This document shows positions 33,034 to 40,970 of a stretch of DNA of 64,000 nucleotides, one piece after another. Positions within the stretch are counted from its first letter, which is position 1; each line of letters starts with the position of its first letter. Under the pieces are notes generated by a model, which was not told the DNA's origin, did no database searches, and saw only the letters and a list, made by a program, of their open reading frames with translations. The position numbers and the translations under genes are program-made. Source of the stretch: Pseudomonas lurida (lineage in GTDB: Bacteria; Pseudomonadota; Gammaproteobacteria; Pseudomonadales; Pseudomonadaceae); contig NZ_JAAMRE010000004.1 of NCBI RefSeq assembly GCF_013522705.1, positions 1-64,000 on the forward strand. Reading direction: 5' to 3'.

Positions 33034-33993
33034 ATGAACGCATTGCAATTTTCCACCACCGGCGACCTCGCCGCGCTGCGCCTGGTTGACGTCCCCACGC
33101 CGGTTCCGGCCTTGGGTGAAGTGCTGGTGCAGATCAAAGCCGCCGGCCTTAACCCCAGCGACGTCAAGAACGTGCTCGGGCGTTTCCCCTACACCACGTT
33201 GCCGCGTATTCCCGGCCGCGACTTTGCCGGCGTGGTGGTGCAGGGCCCCCAGGCACTGCTCGGCCAGGAAGTGTGGGGCACCGGTCGGGACCTGGGCTTC
33301 TTCGCCGACGGCTCCCATGCGCAGTACCTGACCGTGTCGGCCAAGGGCGTGGCGCGCAAACCCGCGCAATTGAGCTTTGCCCAGGCGGCCAGCCTCGGGG
33401 TGCCGTACACCACTGCATGGGATGCCCTGGAGCGCAGCGGTGTGGGCAGCGGCACGCGGTTGCTGGTGATCGGTGCCAATGGCGCGGTGGGCAGCGCGGC
33501 CCTGGCCCTCGCGAAAATTCGCGGTGCCCAGGTGCTGGCGGCGGTACGCCGCGCTGAGCAGGTCGAGTCGTTACAGGCCGAGGGTTTCGCCGCGATTGCC
33601 CTGGGCCAGCCTGAAACGCTGGGCGCGCAGGTGCATGAGGTGTTCGCCGGCGGTGCGGATGTGGTCTTCGACACCACCGGCTTCTGGTTGCCGGCGGCCG
33701 TGGCGGGGCTGGCGGCGTTCGGGCGCATCGCGATCATCGCCGCACCGGTGGACGGCCACGTGCAACTGCCGGCCCTGGCGCTGTATCGCAAGGGCGGCTC
33801 GGTGGTGGGCATCAACTCATTGCTCTATGACTGCGAACAATGCGCGGCGATGCTGGAGCAGTTCGGGCGTTTCTTCGATGAAGGTTCGCTGCCGCTGCCG
33901 ACTGGCCTGCGCGAGGTGGCGCTGGCCGAAGGGGTCGGGTGTTATGAAACGGTGAACCAGGGCAGCGCGGATAAAATCATTCTGGTGCCCTGA
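33034..33993 (+). CDS. Zinc-less quinone oxidoreductase (MDR superfamily)
   Basis: A 319-residue medium-chain reductase. GEVLVQIKAAGLNPSDVKNV near residue 28, RIPGRDFAGVV near 60, the phosphate loop VIGANGAVGSAALALAK near 148 and FDTTGFWLPAAVAGL near 212 are typical. No zinc ligands are seen. It probably reduces quinones or enones with NADPH. A GGGAG site precedes the ATG. It is likely co-transcribed with the XapX gene. Confidence 0.88.
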   Translation: MNALQFSTTGDLAALRLVDVPTPVPALGEVLVQIKAAGLNPSDVKNVLGRFPYTTLPRIPGRDFAGVVVQGPQALLGQEVWGTGRDLGFFADGSHAQYLTVSAKGVARKPAQLSFAQAASLGVPYTTAWDALERSGVGSGTRLLVIGANGAVGSAALALAKIRGAQVLAAVRRAEQVESLQAEGFAAIALGQPETLGAQVHEVFAGGADVVFDTTGFWLPAAVAGLAAFGRIAIIAAPVDGHVQLPALALYRKGGSVVGINSLLYDCEQCAAMLEQFGRFFDEGSLPLPTGLREVALAEGVGCYETVNQGSADKIILVP

Positions 33994-34051
33994 TAGGTGC
34001 AGAGGGGCGCCTGCTCAGCACGGCAAGCGCCCCGTCGCAAGCCTCATGGTC

Positions 34052-35074
34052 TCAGGCGTCCGGCACCCCGTTCTCCCACGCCGACCAGTTGTTCAGGATC
34101 GCCTGCACCAACGGGTTGCCCGTGCGATACAGGTTCTCCAGCGCCGGCACGAAGCCGCCCTGATCGGCGTACTTGAGCAGGTTATCCACTTCGCTGTAGC
34201 CAGGGTAAGGACGGTCGAAGTCCGAGCCGGCGCGCACCACCGCCAGGCGCTGGATATCCACCAGACCTTCGCGGCTGGCGCGCAGCAGCGCTTCGTAGGT
34301 GGAATTGTCTTCCTGTTGAGTGGTGCAGTACTCGCCTTTATTGTCGGTCAGCAGCTTGGTCCACACCTCGGCGCGCTCGCTCAGCCGCGTGCCGGAGAAC
34401 CAGGTATTGCCGGCCAGCGTGTCACAGCGAGTGACCCGCGGCGGCTGGTTGGCGGGCGCGGCGGGGTAGTGTTTGCGCCAGGCGGCCGACTCCTTGCTTT
34501 CGCTGAGTTCGACCTGGTGCGACAAAGCGAAGGCCTTGGCCTGCAATTTGGGGTTGAGCTCGAACACCTCGGTTTTGTAGTCCAGCGGCGGTTTCTCGTT
34601 GGGCCCCTTGGTGTTGATGCCCAGGTAACCGGTCGGCCATTGCTTGGGCGCATCCCGCGAATCCAACTCCCACTGCGTGCCGAACTCCACCAGATAATGA
34701 GCCCACGCAGCGGTGCCGAGGGTGCCGTGCTTGGGGCTGATACCGGCGATGCCCGCGACCAGAAAGTAGCTCTGGCGCAGATCGAACTGCGGTGACAACG
34801 CCAGGGCCAGGGTGGATGCGGCGGCATTAGTCTGGCCCATGCCGGTGACCAGCAGGCACACGTCCTGGGTGTTGCAGCGGATTACCGGGTACTCGGCGGA
34901 CAGGCCCGGCACGCGCACTTCCTGCTTGAGCGCCAGGCGGTCTATCCAGGTTTGCGCCTCGGGGGCGAACATGGTGACCAGCATTACCTTGGGCTTGATC
35001 GGCGCCTGTGCCAGCGCCACGTGGGGCAGCAGGGCGAGGCCGATGGCAATCGAAAGACGGTTGAATGCGTTCAT
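34052..35074 (-). CDS. Purine nucleoside permease (NUP family), exported
   Basis: A protein of 340 residues from ATG 35074, behind AAGGAG. It has a signal peptide (LLPHVALAQAPIKP, cleavage near residue 22). The mature part has a nucleoside-phosphorylase-like layout: KVMLVTMFAPEAQTWID, LVTGMGQTNAAASTLALAL and YFLVAGIAGISPKHG, then VVRAGSDFDRPYPG near the end. This matches the NUP family of fungi and bacteria. It may bind or process purine nucleosides in the periplasm. It is 14 bp downstream of a Tsx-type channel gene. Confidence 0.85.
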   Translation of the reverse strand: MNAFNRLSIAIGLALLPHVALAQAPIKPKVMLVTMFAPEAQTWIDRLALKQEVRVPGLSAEYPVIRCNTQDVCLLVTGMGQTNAAASTLALALSPQFDLRQSYFLVAGIAGISPKHGTLGTAAWAHYLVEFGTQWELDSRDAPKQWPTGYLGINTKGPNEKPPLDYKTEVFELNPKLQAKAFALSHQVELSESKESAAWRKHYPAAPANQPPRVTRCDTLAGNTWFSGTRLSERAEVWTKLLTDNKGEYCTTQQEDNSTYEALLRASREGLVDIQRLAVVRAGSDFDRPYPGYSEVDNLLKYADQGGFVPALENLYRTGNPLVQAILNNWSAWENGVPDA

Positions 35075-35088
35075 CTGTTGCTCCTTGA

Positions 35089-36036
35089 TCAGAATTGGTA
35101 GCCCACGCCGGCGTAGTAACCCCAGCCGTCGGAGCGCGCGCGGAAGTTGCCGTCGCCGAAATTCAACTCGCTGCCGTCTTCCCAGTTGCCGCCGTTGTGA
35201 AAGTAACGGCCAACCAGAGTGAAGCGCAGGTGCGTGAACGAATACAGCAGCACGTTGGTCGCGACCAGGGCGTTGGCGGTACGCGCCGGGTTGTCCTTGT
35301 GCAGGTCCGAGCCAAAATCGTAGTTGGTGAAGCCGATGTAGGTCAGCGAGGCACCGTTGTCGAACTTGCCGATAGGCACGATGTACTTCATCTGTGCACG
35401 GTAGCCATCCCAGGAATACTCGTTGCTCGCCCCGTAGTTTTCCCACTGGTAGCGTCCATAGAAGTTGGCCGACAGGTTGACCCGCGAGTGGGTCTCGATG
35501 TCGGTGCCAAGGCCGCTGTACAGCGTATTGGCGCGGTTTTCCTTGTTGCTGCCGTGATCGTAGATCCAGTCGAACGCCACGTACCATTCCTTGAATGGCC
35601 CGATGGCCAGGCTGCGTCCGGCCAGGTAGTCGATGGAAATGCGCGGTTCATGCTCCATGAACACCGGCGAGCCATGGTCCCACACGCCTTTGTCATTGCT
35701 GTTACCGATGGTGAGGATCTTCGGCACATCGATATAGCCGTACAGCTCGAACGGGCCCTTGCGACCGAAATACTCGTATTCCAGGTAGACATCGTCCTGT
35801 GGCTTGGGGCCGAAACTGATGTCTTTGCTGCCGATCAGCGTCAGGTCCTGGTTGAACCACTCCGACAGGTACGCGCCTTTCTTCGGCGGGCTGGCTTCGG
35901 GGGCGAGGGTTTCGCCCTGTGCTGAGTCATCGGATGGCGTGGTCTGCGCCAAAATGGGTGCGCTGAGTAGTCCCGTAACGGCGGCCAGTAGCACGGAAAC
36001 AGCAAAGGGGGCGGGGAGCCTGGAGGTGGGTTGCAT
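35089..36036 (-). CDS. Nucleoside-specific outer-membrane channel (Tsx family)
   Basis: A 315-residue protein with a signal peptide (cleavage near PILAQTTP, residue 31). It forms a beta-barrel ending in an aromatic residue (YYAGVGYQF). YLEYEYFGRKGPFELYGYID, described by ends, and YVAFDWIYDHGSNKENRAN (split by a loop) are typical of Tsx-like channels, which let nucleosides cross the outer membrane. With the NUP gene it forms a two-gene purine nucleoside uptake operon. A GCAAACGTTTGC operator lies 75 bp upstream of the start. Confidence 0.87.
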   Translation of the reverse strand: MQPTSRLPAPFAVSVLLAAVTGLLSAPILAQTTPSDDSAQGETLAPEASPPKKGAYLSEWFNQDLTLIGSKDISFGPKPQDDVYLEYEYFGRKGPFELYGYIDVPKILTIGNSNDKGVWDHGSPVFMEHEPRISIDYLAGRSLAIGPFKEWYVAFDWIYDHGSNKENRANTLYSGLGTDIETHSRVNLSANFYGRYQWENYGASNEYSWDGYRAQMKYIVPIGKFDNGASLTYIGFTNYDFGSDLHKDNPARTANALVATNVLLYSFTHLRFTLVGRYFHNGGNWEDGSELNFGDGNFRARSDGWGYYAGVGYQF

Positions 36037-36110
36037 TGAAAATCCCTGTTCTTACGCGGTTTAAACCCGATTGCTCGGGCAGCGAGGAGCTTGGCTGGCA
36101 AGTTCGTATC

Positions 36111-36122
36111 GCAAACGTTTGC
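36111..36122. promoter_or_regulatory. PUR-box-like LacI-family operator
   Basis: GCAAACGTTTGC is a perfect 12-bp palindrome with a central CG, equal to the core of the E. coli PurR operator. It lies upstream of the nucleoside channel and permease genes. A LacI/PurR-family protein encoded elsewhere is the likely binder, because no such gene is in the window. Confidence 0.7.
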
Positions 36123-36208
36123 ACAGGATGTACCAACTTCGTTTACAGGACTGAAATGGCTGGAAAATTCAGCCAATAGTCGACCCATTGATCAACATTG
36201 GCTGGGTG

Positions 36209-37129
36209 TCATTTTGTGCTGCGGGTGAACAGGTGAATCGCCGTCTCGCGTCGATATTCGCTCGGCGTCTGCTGCATCTCGATGCGAAAGTGTCGGTTGA
36301 AATTCGACAGGTTGGCGTAGCCCACTTCAAAGCAGATATCCGCCACCGACATCTGGCTGTGCAGCAGCAAGCGGCAAGCGCGCTGCACCCGGAATTTGCG
36401 CATCAAGTCGATAAACCCATGGCCGGTGTTGCGCTTGAAGAAACGTGAAAACCCCGGCTCGCTCATGTCCAGCTGGCGGGCGATCTCCGACAGGCGCACA
36501 TCGCCGGTCAGTTCGCGCATCAGGTAGTCGAACGCCTTGTTGATGCGCTCGGCACTGCGCGCATCCAGGGTGGGGGCGTAGCACGGGCTGGCCAGGGCCT
36601 GGGCCTGCGAGGGCGGGGCGTTCTTGAGGGTGTCGAGCAGCTGCAGGAACAGGATCAGCCGCTGCAGGCCCTGGGCGCGACCGATGTCTTCCAGCAGGCT
36701 CGCGGCCCGCACGGCGGTGTCGCCGCTGAAAGCCAGGCCGCGCCGCGCCTGTTCGAACAAGCGCTGCAAGTCGCCGAGTTCCGGCAGGGTATTGCGCAGA
36801 GCGAGCAGGGCGGCGCCGTCGAATTGCAGCACCACGTCACGGCCGGCCAGGTACTCGCCGGGGGCGAGGTCGCCGATCCAGTCGTGGGGCAGGTCGGGGC
36901 CGATCAGTGCGACGTGCCCGGCGCTGAACGCGCCAATGTAGTCGCCCGCCACCAGCTTGCCGCTGCCCTGGCGGATCAGGTGGATCTCAAACTCGGGATG
37001 GTGGTTCCAGCGTGCCAGGTCATAGGGATAGTCGTGTTCGAACCAGCGAAAGCAGTGGTCGGGCTCGGGCAGGATTACTTCGCGCTCGGCAGGGCGGTGT
37101 TCGAACAGAGCGGCGCGGCTGACGGGCAT
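36209..37129 (-). CDS. AraC-family regulator of polyol genes (MtlR-like)
   Basis: A protein of 306 residues from ATG 37129, behind GAGGCATC; the open frame is 44 codons longer. The sensor domain includes WNHHPEFEIHLIRQGSGKLV with cupin-type histidines and IGPDLPHDWIG. The HTH pair is LSEIARQLDMSEPGFSRFFK and VADICFEVGYANLSNFNRHF, followed by QQTPSEYRRE. It resembles MtlR of the P. fluorescens mannitol operon, from memory. It is divergent from a polyol-binding-protein gene, with 209 bp between the starts. Confidence 0.87.
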   Translation of the reverse strand: MPVSRAALFEHRPAEREVILPEPDHCFRWFEHDYPYDLARWNHHPEFEIHLIRQGSGKLVAGDYIGAFSAGHVALIGPDLPHDWIGDLAPGEYLAGRDVVLQFDGAALLALRNTLPELGDLQRLFEQARRGLAFSGDTAVRAASLLEDIGRAQGLQRLILFLQLLDTLKNAPPSQAQALASPCYAPTLDARSAERINKAFDYLMRELTGDVRLSEIARQLDMSEPGFSRFFKRNTGHGFIDLMRKFRVQRACRLLLHSQMSVADICFEVGYANLSNFNRHFRIEMQQTPSEYRRETAIHLFTRSTK

Positions 37130-37213
37130 GGCGATGCCTCTTGTCGTTGTGGGAACGCCTAAAAATACGCCGCTGAGCACCCGCGCGCTACCCGCGCTTG
37201 CGCCCGCCGCCGA

Positions 37214-37249
37214 TACTTTTTTGCAGCGTTGCCAAGGGTTAAAAAAGTA
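37214..37249. promoter_or_regulatory. Inverted repeat in the AraC / polyol-binding-protein intergenic region
   Basis: TACTTTTTT (37214-37222) and AAAAAAGTA (37241-37249) are perfect 9-bp inverted repeats 18 bp apart, about 90 bp before the binding-protein start. They may be an operator or the UP/-35 region of the polyol promoter. No direct-repeat AraC half-sites were clear. Confidence 0.4.
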
Positions 37250-37338
37250 CCAGTGGCGCATCCGCCACGGGTTTGTGAGGGCGTAACCAAGCTGCTGTAA
37301 TCGGCGCTCAACAACAAAAACAACAGGTGGAAACCGTC

Positions 37339-38664
37339 ATGCTCCCAACCTGCAAAACCACGCTTGCACACGTGCTGTTCGGGCTTACCGGTCTGGCCTT
37401 GGCTTTGCCCAGCCAGGCCGCCGACACCGTGACCATCGCCACGGTCAATAACAGCGACATGATCCGCATGCAACGCCTGTCCAAGGTGTTTGAGCAACAG
37501 CACCCGGACATCAGGCTCAACTGGGTGGTCCTCGAAGAAAACGTCCTGCGCCAGCGCCTCACCACCGACATCGCCACCCAGGGCGGGCAGTTCGATGTGC
37601 TGACCATCGGCACTTACGAGACGCCGCTGTGGGGCGCCAAGCAGTGGCTGGAGCCGCTGACGCAACTGCCGGCCGATTACGACGCCGACGATATCTTCCC
37701 GTCGGTGCGCCAGGGCCTGTCGGTCAACAACACCCTGTACGCCTTGCCGTTCTACGGCGAAAGCACCGTAACCTACTACCGCACCGACCTGTTCCAGCAG
37801 GCCGGCCTGAGCATGCCCGCGCACCCGACCTGGAGCCAGCTTGGCGAATTCGCCGCCAAACTCACCGTCAAGGACAAGGGCCAATACGGTATGTGCCTGC
37901 GCGGCAAGGCCGGTTGGGGCGAAAACGTCGCGTTGCTCAGCACCCTGGCCAACGCATTCGGGGCGCGCTGGTTCGACGAACAGTGGAAGCCTGAGCTGAC
38001 CAGCCCCGAGTGGACGGCGGCGGCCAACTTCTACGTCAACACCCTCAAGCAATACGGCCCGCCGGGGGTGTCCAGCAACGGCTTCAACGAAACCCTGGCG
38101 CTGTTCAACAGCGGCAAGTGCGCGATCTGGGTCGATGCCAGCGTGGCCGGCTCGTTCACGACCGATAAGAGCCAGAGTAAAGTCGCTGACAGCGTCGGCT
38201 TTGCCGCGGCCCCGACCGAAGTCACCGACAAAGGCTCCTCCTGGTTGTACGCCTGGTCGCTGGCAATCCCGGCCACCTCCAGGCACAAGGATGCCGCCAA
38301 GGCCTTTATCGCCTGGGCCACGTCCAAGGACTACATCCAACTGGTCGCCGACAAAGAAGGCATCACCAACGTACCGCCGGGCACACGCCAGTCCACCTAT
38401 AGCGCGGCATACCTCAAGGCTGCACCGTTTGCCCAGGTGACGCTGGAGATGATGCGCCATGCCGACCCTGCGCACCCATCGCTCAAACCGGTGCCGTATG
38501 TGGGCATCCAGTACGTGACCATCCCCGAGTTCCAGGCCATCGGCACCTCGGTCGGCAAGTTGTTCTCGGCCGCGCTCACGGGCGGCATGTCGGTCGATCA
38601 GGCCCTGCAGCAGGCGCAGACCAGCACCGAGCGCGAGATGAAGCGCGCCGGCTATCCCAAATAA
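37339..38664 (+). CDS. Sugar-alcohol ABC transporter substrate-binding protein (MtlE/SmoE-like)
   Basis: A protein of 441 residues from ATG 37339, with AGGTGGAAA upstream; a GTG four codons earlier is less likely. Signal peptide ends near PSQAADTVTIA (residue 27). It belongs to the family-1 solute-binding proteins, with GGQFDVLTIGTYETPLWGAK (split by a turn), VTYYRTDLFQQAGL and WTAAANFYVNTLKQYGPPG. The sequence resembles mannitol/sorbitol-binding MtlE and SmoE. The permease and ATPase genes that normally follow are absent; a dehydrogenase gene follows after 16 bp. Confidence 0.87.
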   Translation: MLPTCKTTLAHVLFGLTGLALALPSQAADTVTIATVNNSDMIRMQRLSKVFEQQHPDIRLNWVVLEENVLRQRLTTDIATQGGQFDVLTIGTYETPLWGAKQWLEPLTQLPADYDADDIFPSVRQGLSVNNTLYALPFYGESTVTYYRTDLFQQAGLSMPAHPTWSQLGEFAAKLTVKDKGQYGMCLRGKAGWGENVALLSTLANAFGARWFDEQWKPELTSPEWTAAANFYVNTLKQYGPPGVSSNGFNETLALFNSGKCAIWVDASVAGSFTTDKSQSKVADSVGFAAAPTEVTDKGSSWLYAWSLAIPATSRHKDAAKAFIAWATSKDYIQLVADKEGITNVPPGTRQSTYSAAYLKAAPFAQVTLEMMRHADPAHPSLKPVPYVGIQYVTIPEFQAIGTSVGKLFSAALTGGMSVDQALQQAQTSTEREMKRAGYPK

Positions 38665-38680
38665 TCCTCAGGACATCACC

Positions 38681-39454
38681 ATGAAACGACTCGACGGTAA
38701 GAGCGCGCTGATCACCGGATCGGCGCGAGGCATCGGCCGTGCCTTTGCCCAGGCGTACATCGCAGAAGGCGCCACGGTGGCCATCGCCGATATCAACCTG
38801 CAAAAGGCTCGTGAAACCGCCGCCGAGCTGGGGCCCCAGGCCTACGCGGTAGCGATGGATGTGACCGACCAAGGCTCCATCGACGCCGCGATCGATGCGG
38901 TGGTGGCCCACGCCGGCAAATTGGACATCCTGGTCAACAACGCGGCGTTGTTCGACCTGGCGCCCATCGTCGACATCACCCGCGAAAGCTTCGAACGGCT
39001 GTTCTCGATCAACGTCGGCGGCACGCTGTTCACCTTGCAGGCCGCTGCGCGGCAGATGATCCGCCAGGGCCACGGCGGCAAGATCATCAACATGGCCAGC
39101 CAGGCCGGTCGACGCGGCGAGCCGCTGGTGGCGGTGTACTGCGCGACCAAGGCGGCGGTGATCAGCCTGACCCAATCAGCGGGATTGAACTTGATCAAAC
39201 AGGGCATCAACGTCAACGCCATCGCCCCCGGCGTGGTGGACGGCGAGCACTGGGACGGCGTGGACGCGCTGTTCGCCCGGCATGAAGGCCTGGCGCCGGG
39301 CGAGAAGAAAAAACGCGTAGGGGCCGAGGTGCCGTTCGGGCGCATGGGCACCGCGCAGGACCTCACCGGTATGGCGATCTTCCTGGCGTCCAAGGAAGCT
39401 GACTATGTAGTGGCCCAGACCTACAACGTCGACGGCGGTAACTGGATGAACTGA
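38681..39454 (+). CDS. Sorbitol/polyol dehydrogenase (SDR, SmoS/PolS-like)
   Basis: A 257-residue SDR. GSARGIGRAFAQAY near residue 13, NNAALFDLAPI near 87, Ser in NMASQAGRRGEPLV near 140, and YCATK near 155 give the full catalytic set. ADINLQKA at the end of beta-2 favours NAD. IAPGVVDGEHWDGVDALFA is typical of L-iditol/sorbitol dehydrogenases of the Rhodobacter SmoS type. It would oxidise D-glucitol to fructose or galactitol to tagatose. It lies 16 bp after the binding-protein gene and converges on nrtR. Confidence 0.88.
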   Translation: MKRLDGKSALITGSARGIGRAFAQAYIAEGATVAIADINLQKARETAAELGPQAYAVAMDVTDQGSIDAAIDAVVAHAGKLDILVNNAALFDLAPIVDITRESFERLFSINVGGTLFTLQAAARQMIRQGHGGKIINMASQAGRRGEPLVAVYCATKAAVISLTQSAGLNLIKQGINVNAIAPGVVDGEHWDGVDALFARHEGLAPGEKKKRVGAEVPFGRMGTAQDLTGMAIFLASKEADYVVAQTYNVDGGNWMN

Positions 39455-39473
39455 GCCCTGCCGGGCAGCAAGG

Positions 39474-40166
39474 CTACTCGGCAAAACTGCGATCGAAAAA
39501 ATACACCGACCCAGGCTTCAGCTGTTCCAGCGTGGCCTGGGGCCGGCCGCCTTCACCCGGCTTTTTACGCCCGGTCTCGCGCAGGTATCCCGCCTCGGTC
39601 AGCTTCAATAGACGCTGACGAATACTGGTCTTGAGCACCGGCCTGCCCAACACCAGGGAAAAGATCGACGTCGCTTGCGGCGCGCTGAATTCATGCCCGA
39701 GGAACATCAACGGCAAGCTGCTGTATAACGACTTGGACAAGAGCCGCTCGAGCACGGATGCAACGATCAGGTTGTGATCGAACGGCAGCCTGATCCTGCC
39801 ATCCGCCACGGCATTCAACGAGAACCAGCCCTGACGCTCCCCCAGGCTCACTTCCTGCGCCACGATTGCCAGGTAATACGTCGACGACGACCAGCAGCGC
39901 GGGTCGCGGAAGGCATCGCCCACCGTGCCGACCTGTTCGCACCAGGCCAGCTCCAGGCCGACCTTGTCACTGGCGCGCAATCGCTCCACCGCATCCTTGA
40001 GGCTCAGATCTTGCACGCCGCCATTGACCACCACCCCCGGCAGTGCCCAGTGACCGGCGAACGGTTGCGCATCGCGCTGGTTGAGCAGCAGTTTGAGTTC
40101 TCCCGAGGCGCGGCAGTAAAACAGCACGCACAGATCGACGGTGTGCAGGTACGGGCTCAGTGACAT
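39474..40166 (-). CDS. nrtR: NrtR, Nudix-related transcriptional regulator of NAD metabolism
   Basis: A 230-residue protein. The N-terminal Nudix-like domain (DLCVLFYCRASGELKLLLNQR, by ends, then FAGHWALPGVVVNGG) lacks a full catalytic Nudix box: the segment after the Gly-Gly pair reads VQDLSLKDAVERLRA without the REXXEE signature. The C-terminal part is a winged HTH (KTSIRQRLLKLTEAGYLRET and GEGGRPQATL). NrtR proteins repress NAD salvage genes and release DNA on binding ADP-ribose. It is divergent from pncA-pncB-nadE, with a strong palindrome between them. Confidence 0.92.
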   Translation of the reverse strand: MSLSPYLHTVDLCVLFYCRASGELKLLLNQRDAQPFAGHWALPGVVVNGGVQDLSLKDAVERLRASDKVGLELAWCEQVGTVGDAFRDPRCWSSSTYYLAIVAQEVSLGERQGWFSLNAVADGRIRLPFDHNLIVASVLERLLSKSLYSSLPLMFLGHEFSAPQATSIFSLVLGRPVLKTSIRQRLLKLTEAGYLRETGRKKPGEGGRPQATLEQLKPGSVYFFDRSFAE

Positions 40167-40264
40167 GGGACATCCTTCCTAACAACGATGGGTACAGTCT
40201 AACGGATCGAAGCGATATGTCATGTACTCGCGTTGGCACATATAAATAAATGTTTCTTGCTTTG

Positions 40265-40285
40265 AAAGTACATGACGTGTACTTT
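40265..40285. promoter_or_regulatory. NrtR operator upstream of pncA
   Basis: AAAGTACA-TGACG-TGTACTTT is a perfect 8-bp inverted repeat 26 bp before the pncA start. A half site TGTACT recurs at 40223-40228, nearer the nrtR start, so one repressor could control both directions. Confidence 0.75.
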
Positions 40286-40311
40286 TGTTTCCAGGCCACA
40301 GGAGAAACGCC

Positions 40312-40959
40312 ATGACCCTTTCGAAAACTGCCATTGCTTCATTCGACGTCGATGCCCAGAAGAGCTTTACGCCGCTGTGCCCCAACGAGTTGCCTGTGGC
40401 CGGCGGTGACCGGATCGGCGCCGAACTCAACTACATGGCCAGCCTGGCCGGGCACCGCATCGGCAGTAAAGACGCGCACACCCCCAACGCTCCGTGGGTG
40501 GTTCGGGAGCAGGCCGAGATGATGCAGGCCACCGGCCTGGTCCACGCCGATCTCACCTGGGTCAGCCACTGCGTGCCGGGCACCGAAGGGTTTACGTTGC
40601 TCGACGAACTGCCCACGCCCTATGACTACGATTACTTCGTCTGGAAAGGCGTCGAGCCTGACCTGCACCCCTACGGCGCCTGCTACCACGATCTGCACGA
40701 CAAACTGTCCACCGGCGTCATCGAGTATTTGAAAGCCCACGGCGTGCTGCGAGTCATCGTCGGTGGCCTGGCCCTGGACTTCTGCGTCAAGACCACTGCC
40801 TTGCAACTGCTCAGGGCCGGCCTGGAGGTGGTCCTGCACCTGCCGGCGTGCCGCGGGATCAGCGAGGAGGGCGGCGAGCAGGCCGTCAATGAGTTACTCA
40901 AGGCCGGTGCCGCTGTCAGCCGCACCCGCGAAGAACTGGCCGCGATGGCCACGCGTTAA
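40312..40959 (+). CDS. pncA: Nicotinamidase
   Basis: A protein of 215 residues from ATG 40312, behind GGAGAAACGCC. Isochorismatase-fold hydrolase: catalytic Asp in ASFDVDAQKSFTP, metal-site residues in SKDAHTPNAPWV, and the nucleophilic Cys in GGLALDFCVKTTALQLL near residue 155, the nicotinamidase signature. It turns nicotinamide into nicotinate, the first step of the salvage pathway completed by the next two genes. Confidence 0.93.
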   Translation: MTLSKTAIASFDVDAQKSFTPLCPNELPVAGGDRIGAELNYMASLAGHRIGSKDAHTPNAPWVVREQAEMMQATGLVHADLTWVSHCVPGTEGFTLLDELPTPYDYDYFVWKGVEPDLHPYGACYHDLHDKLSTGVIEYLKAHGVLRVIVGGLALDFCVKTTALQLLRAGLEVVLHLPACRGISEEGGEQAVNELLKAGAAVSRTREELAAMATR

Positions 40960-40970
40960 GGAGAGACACC

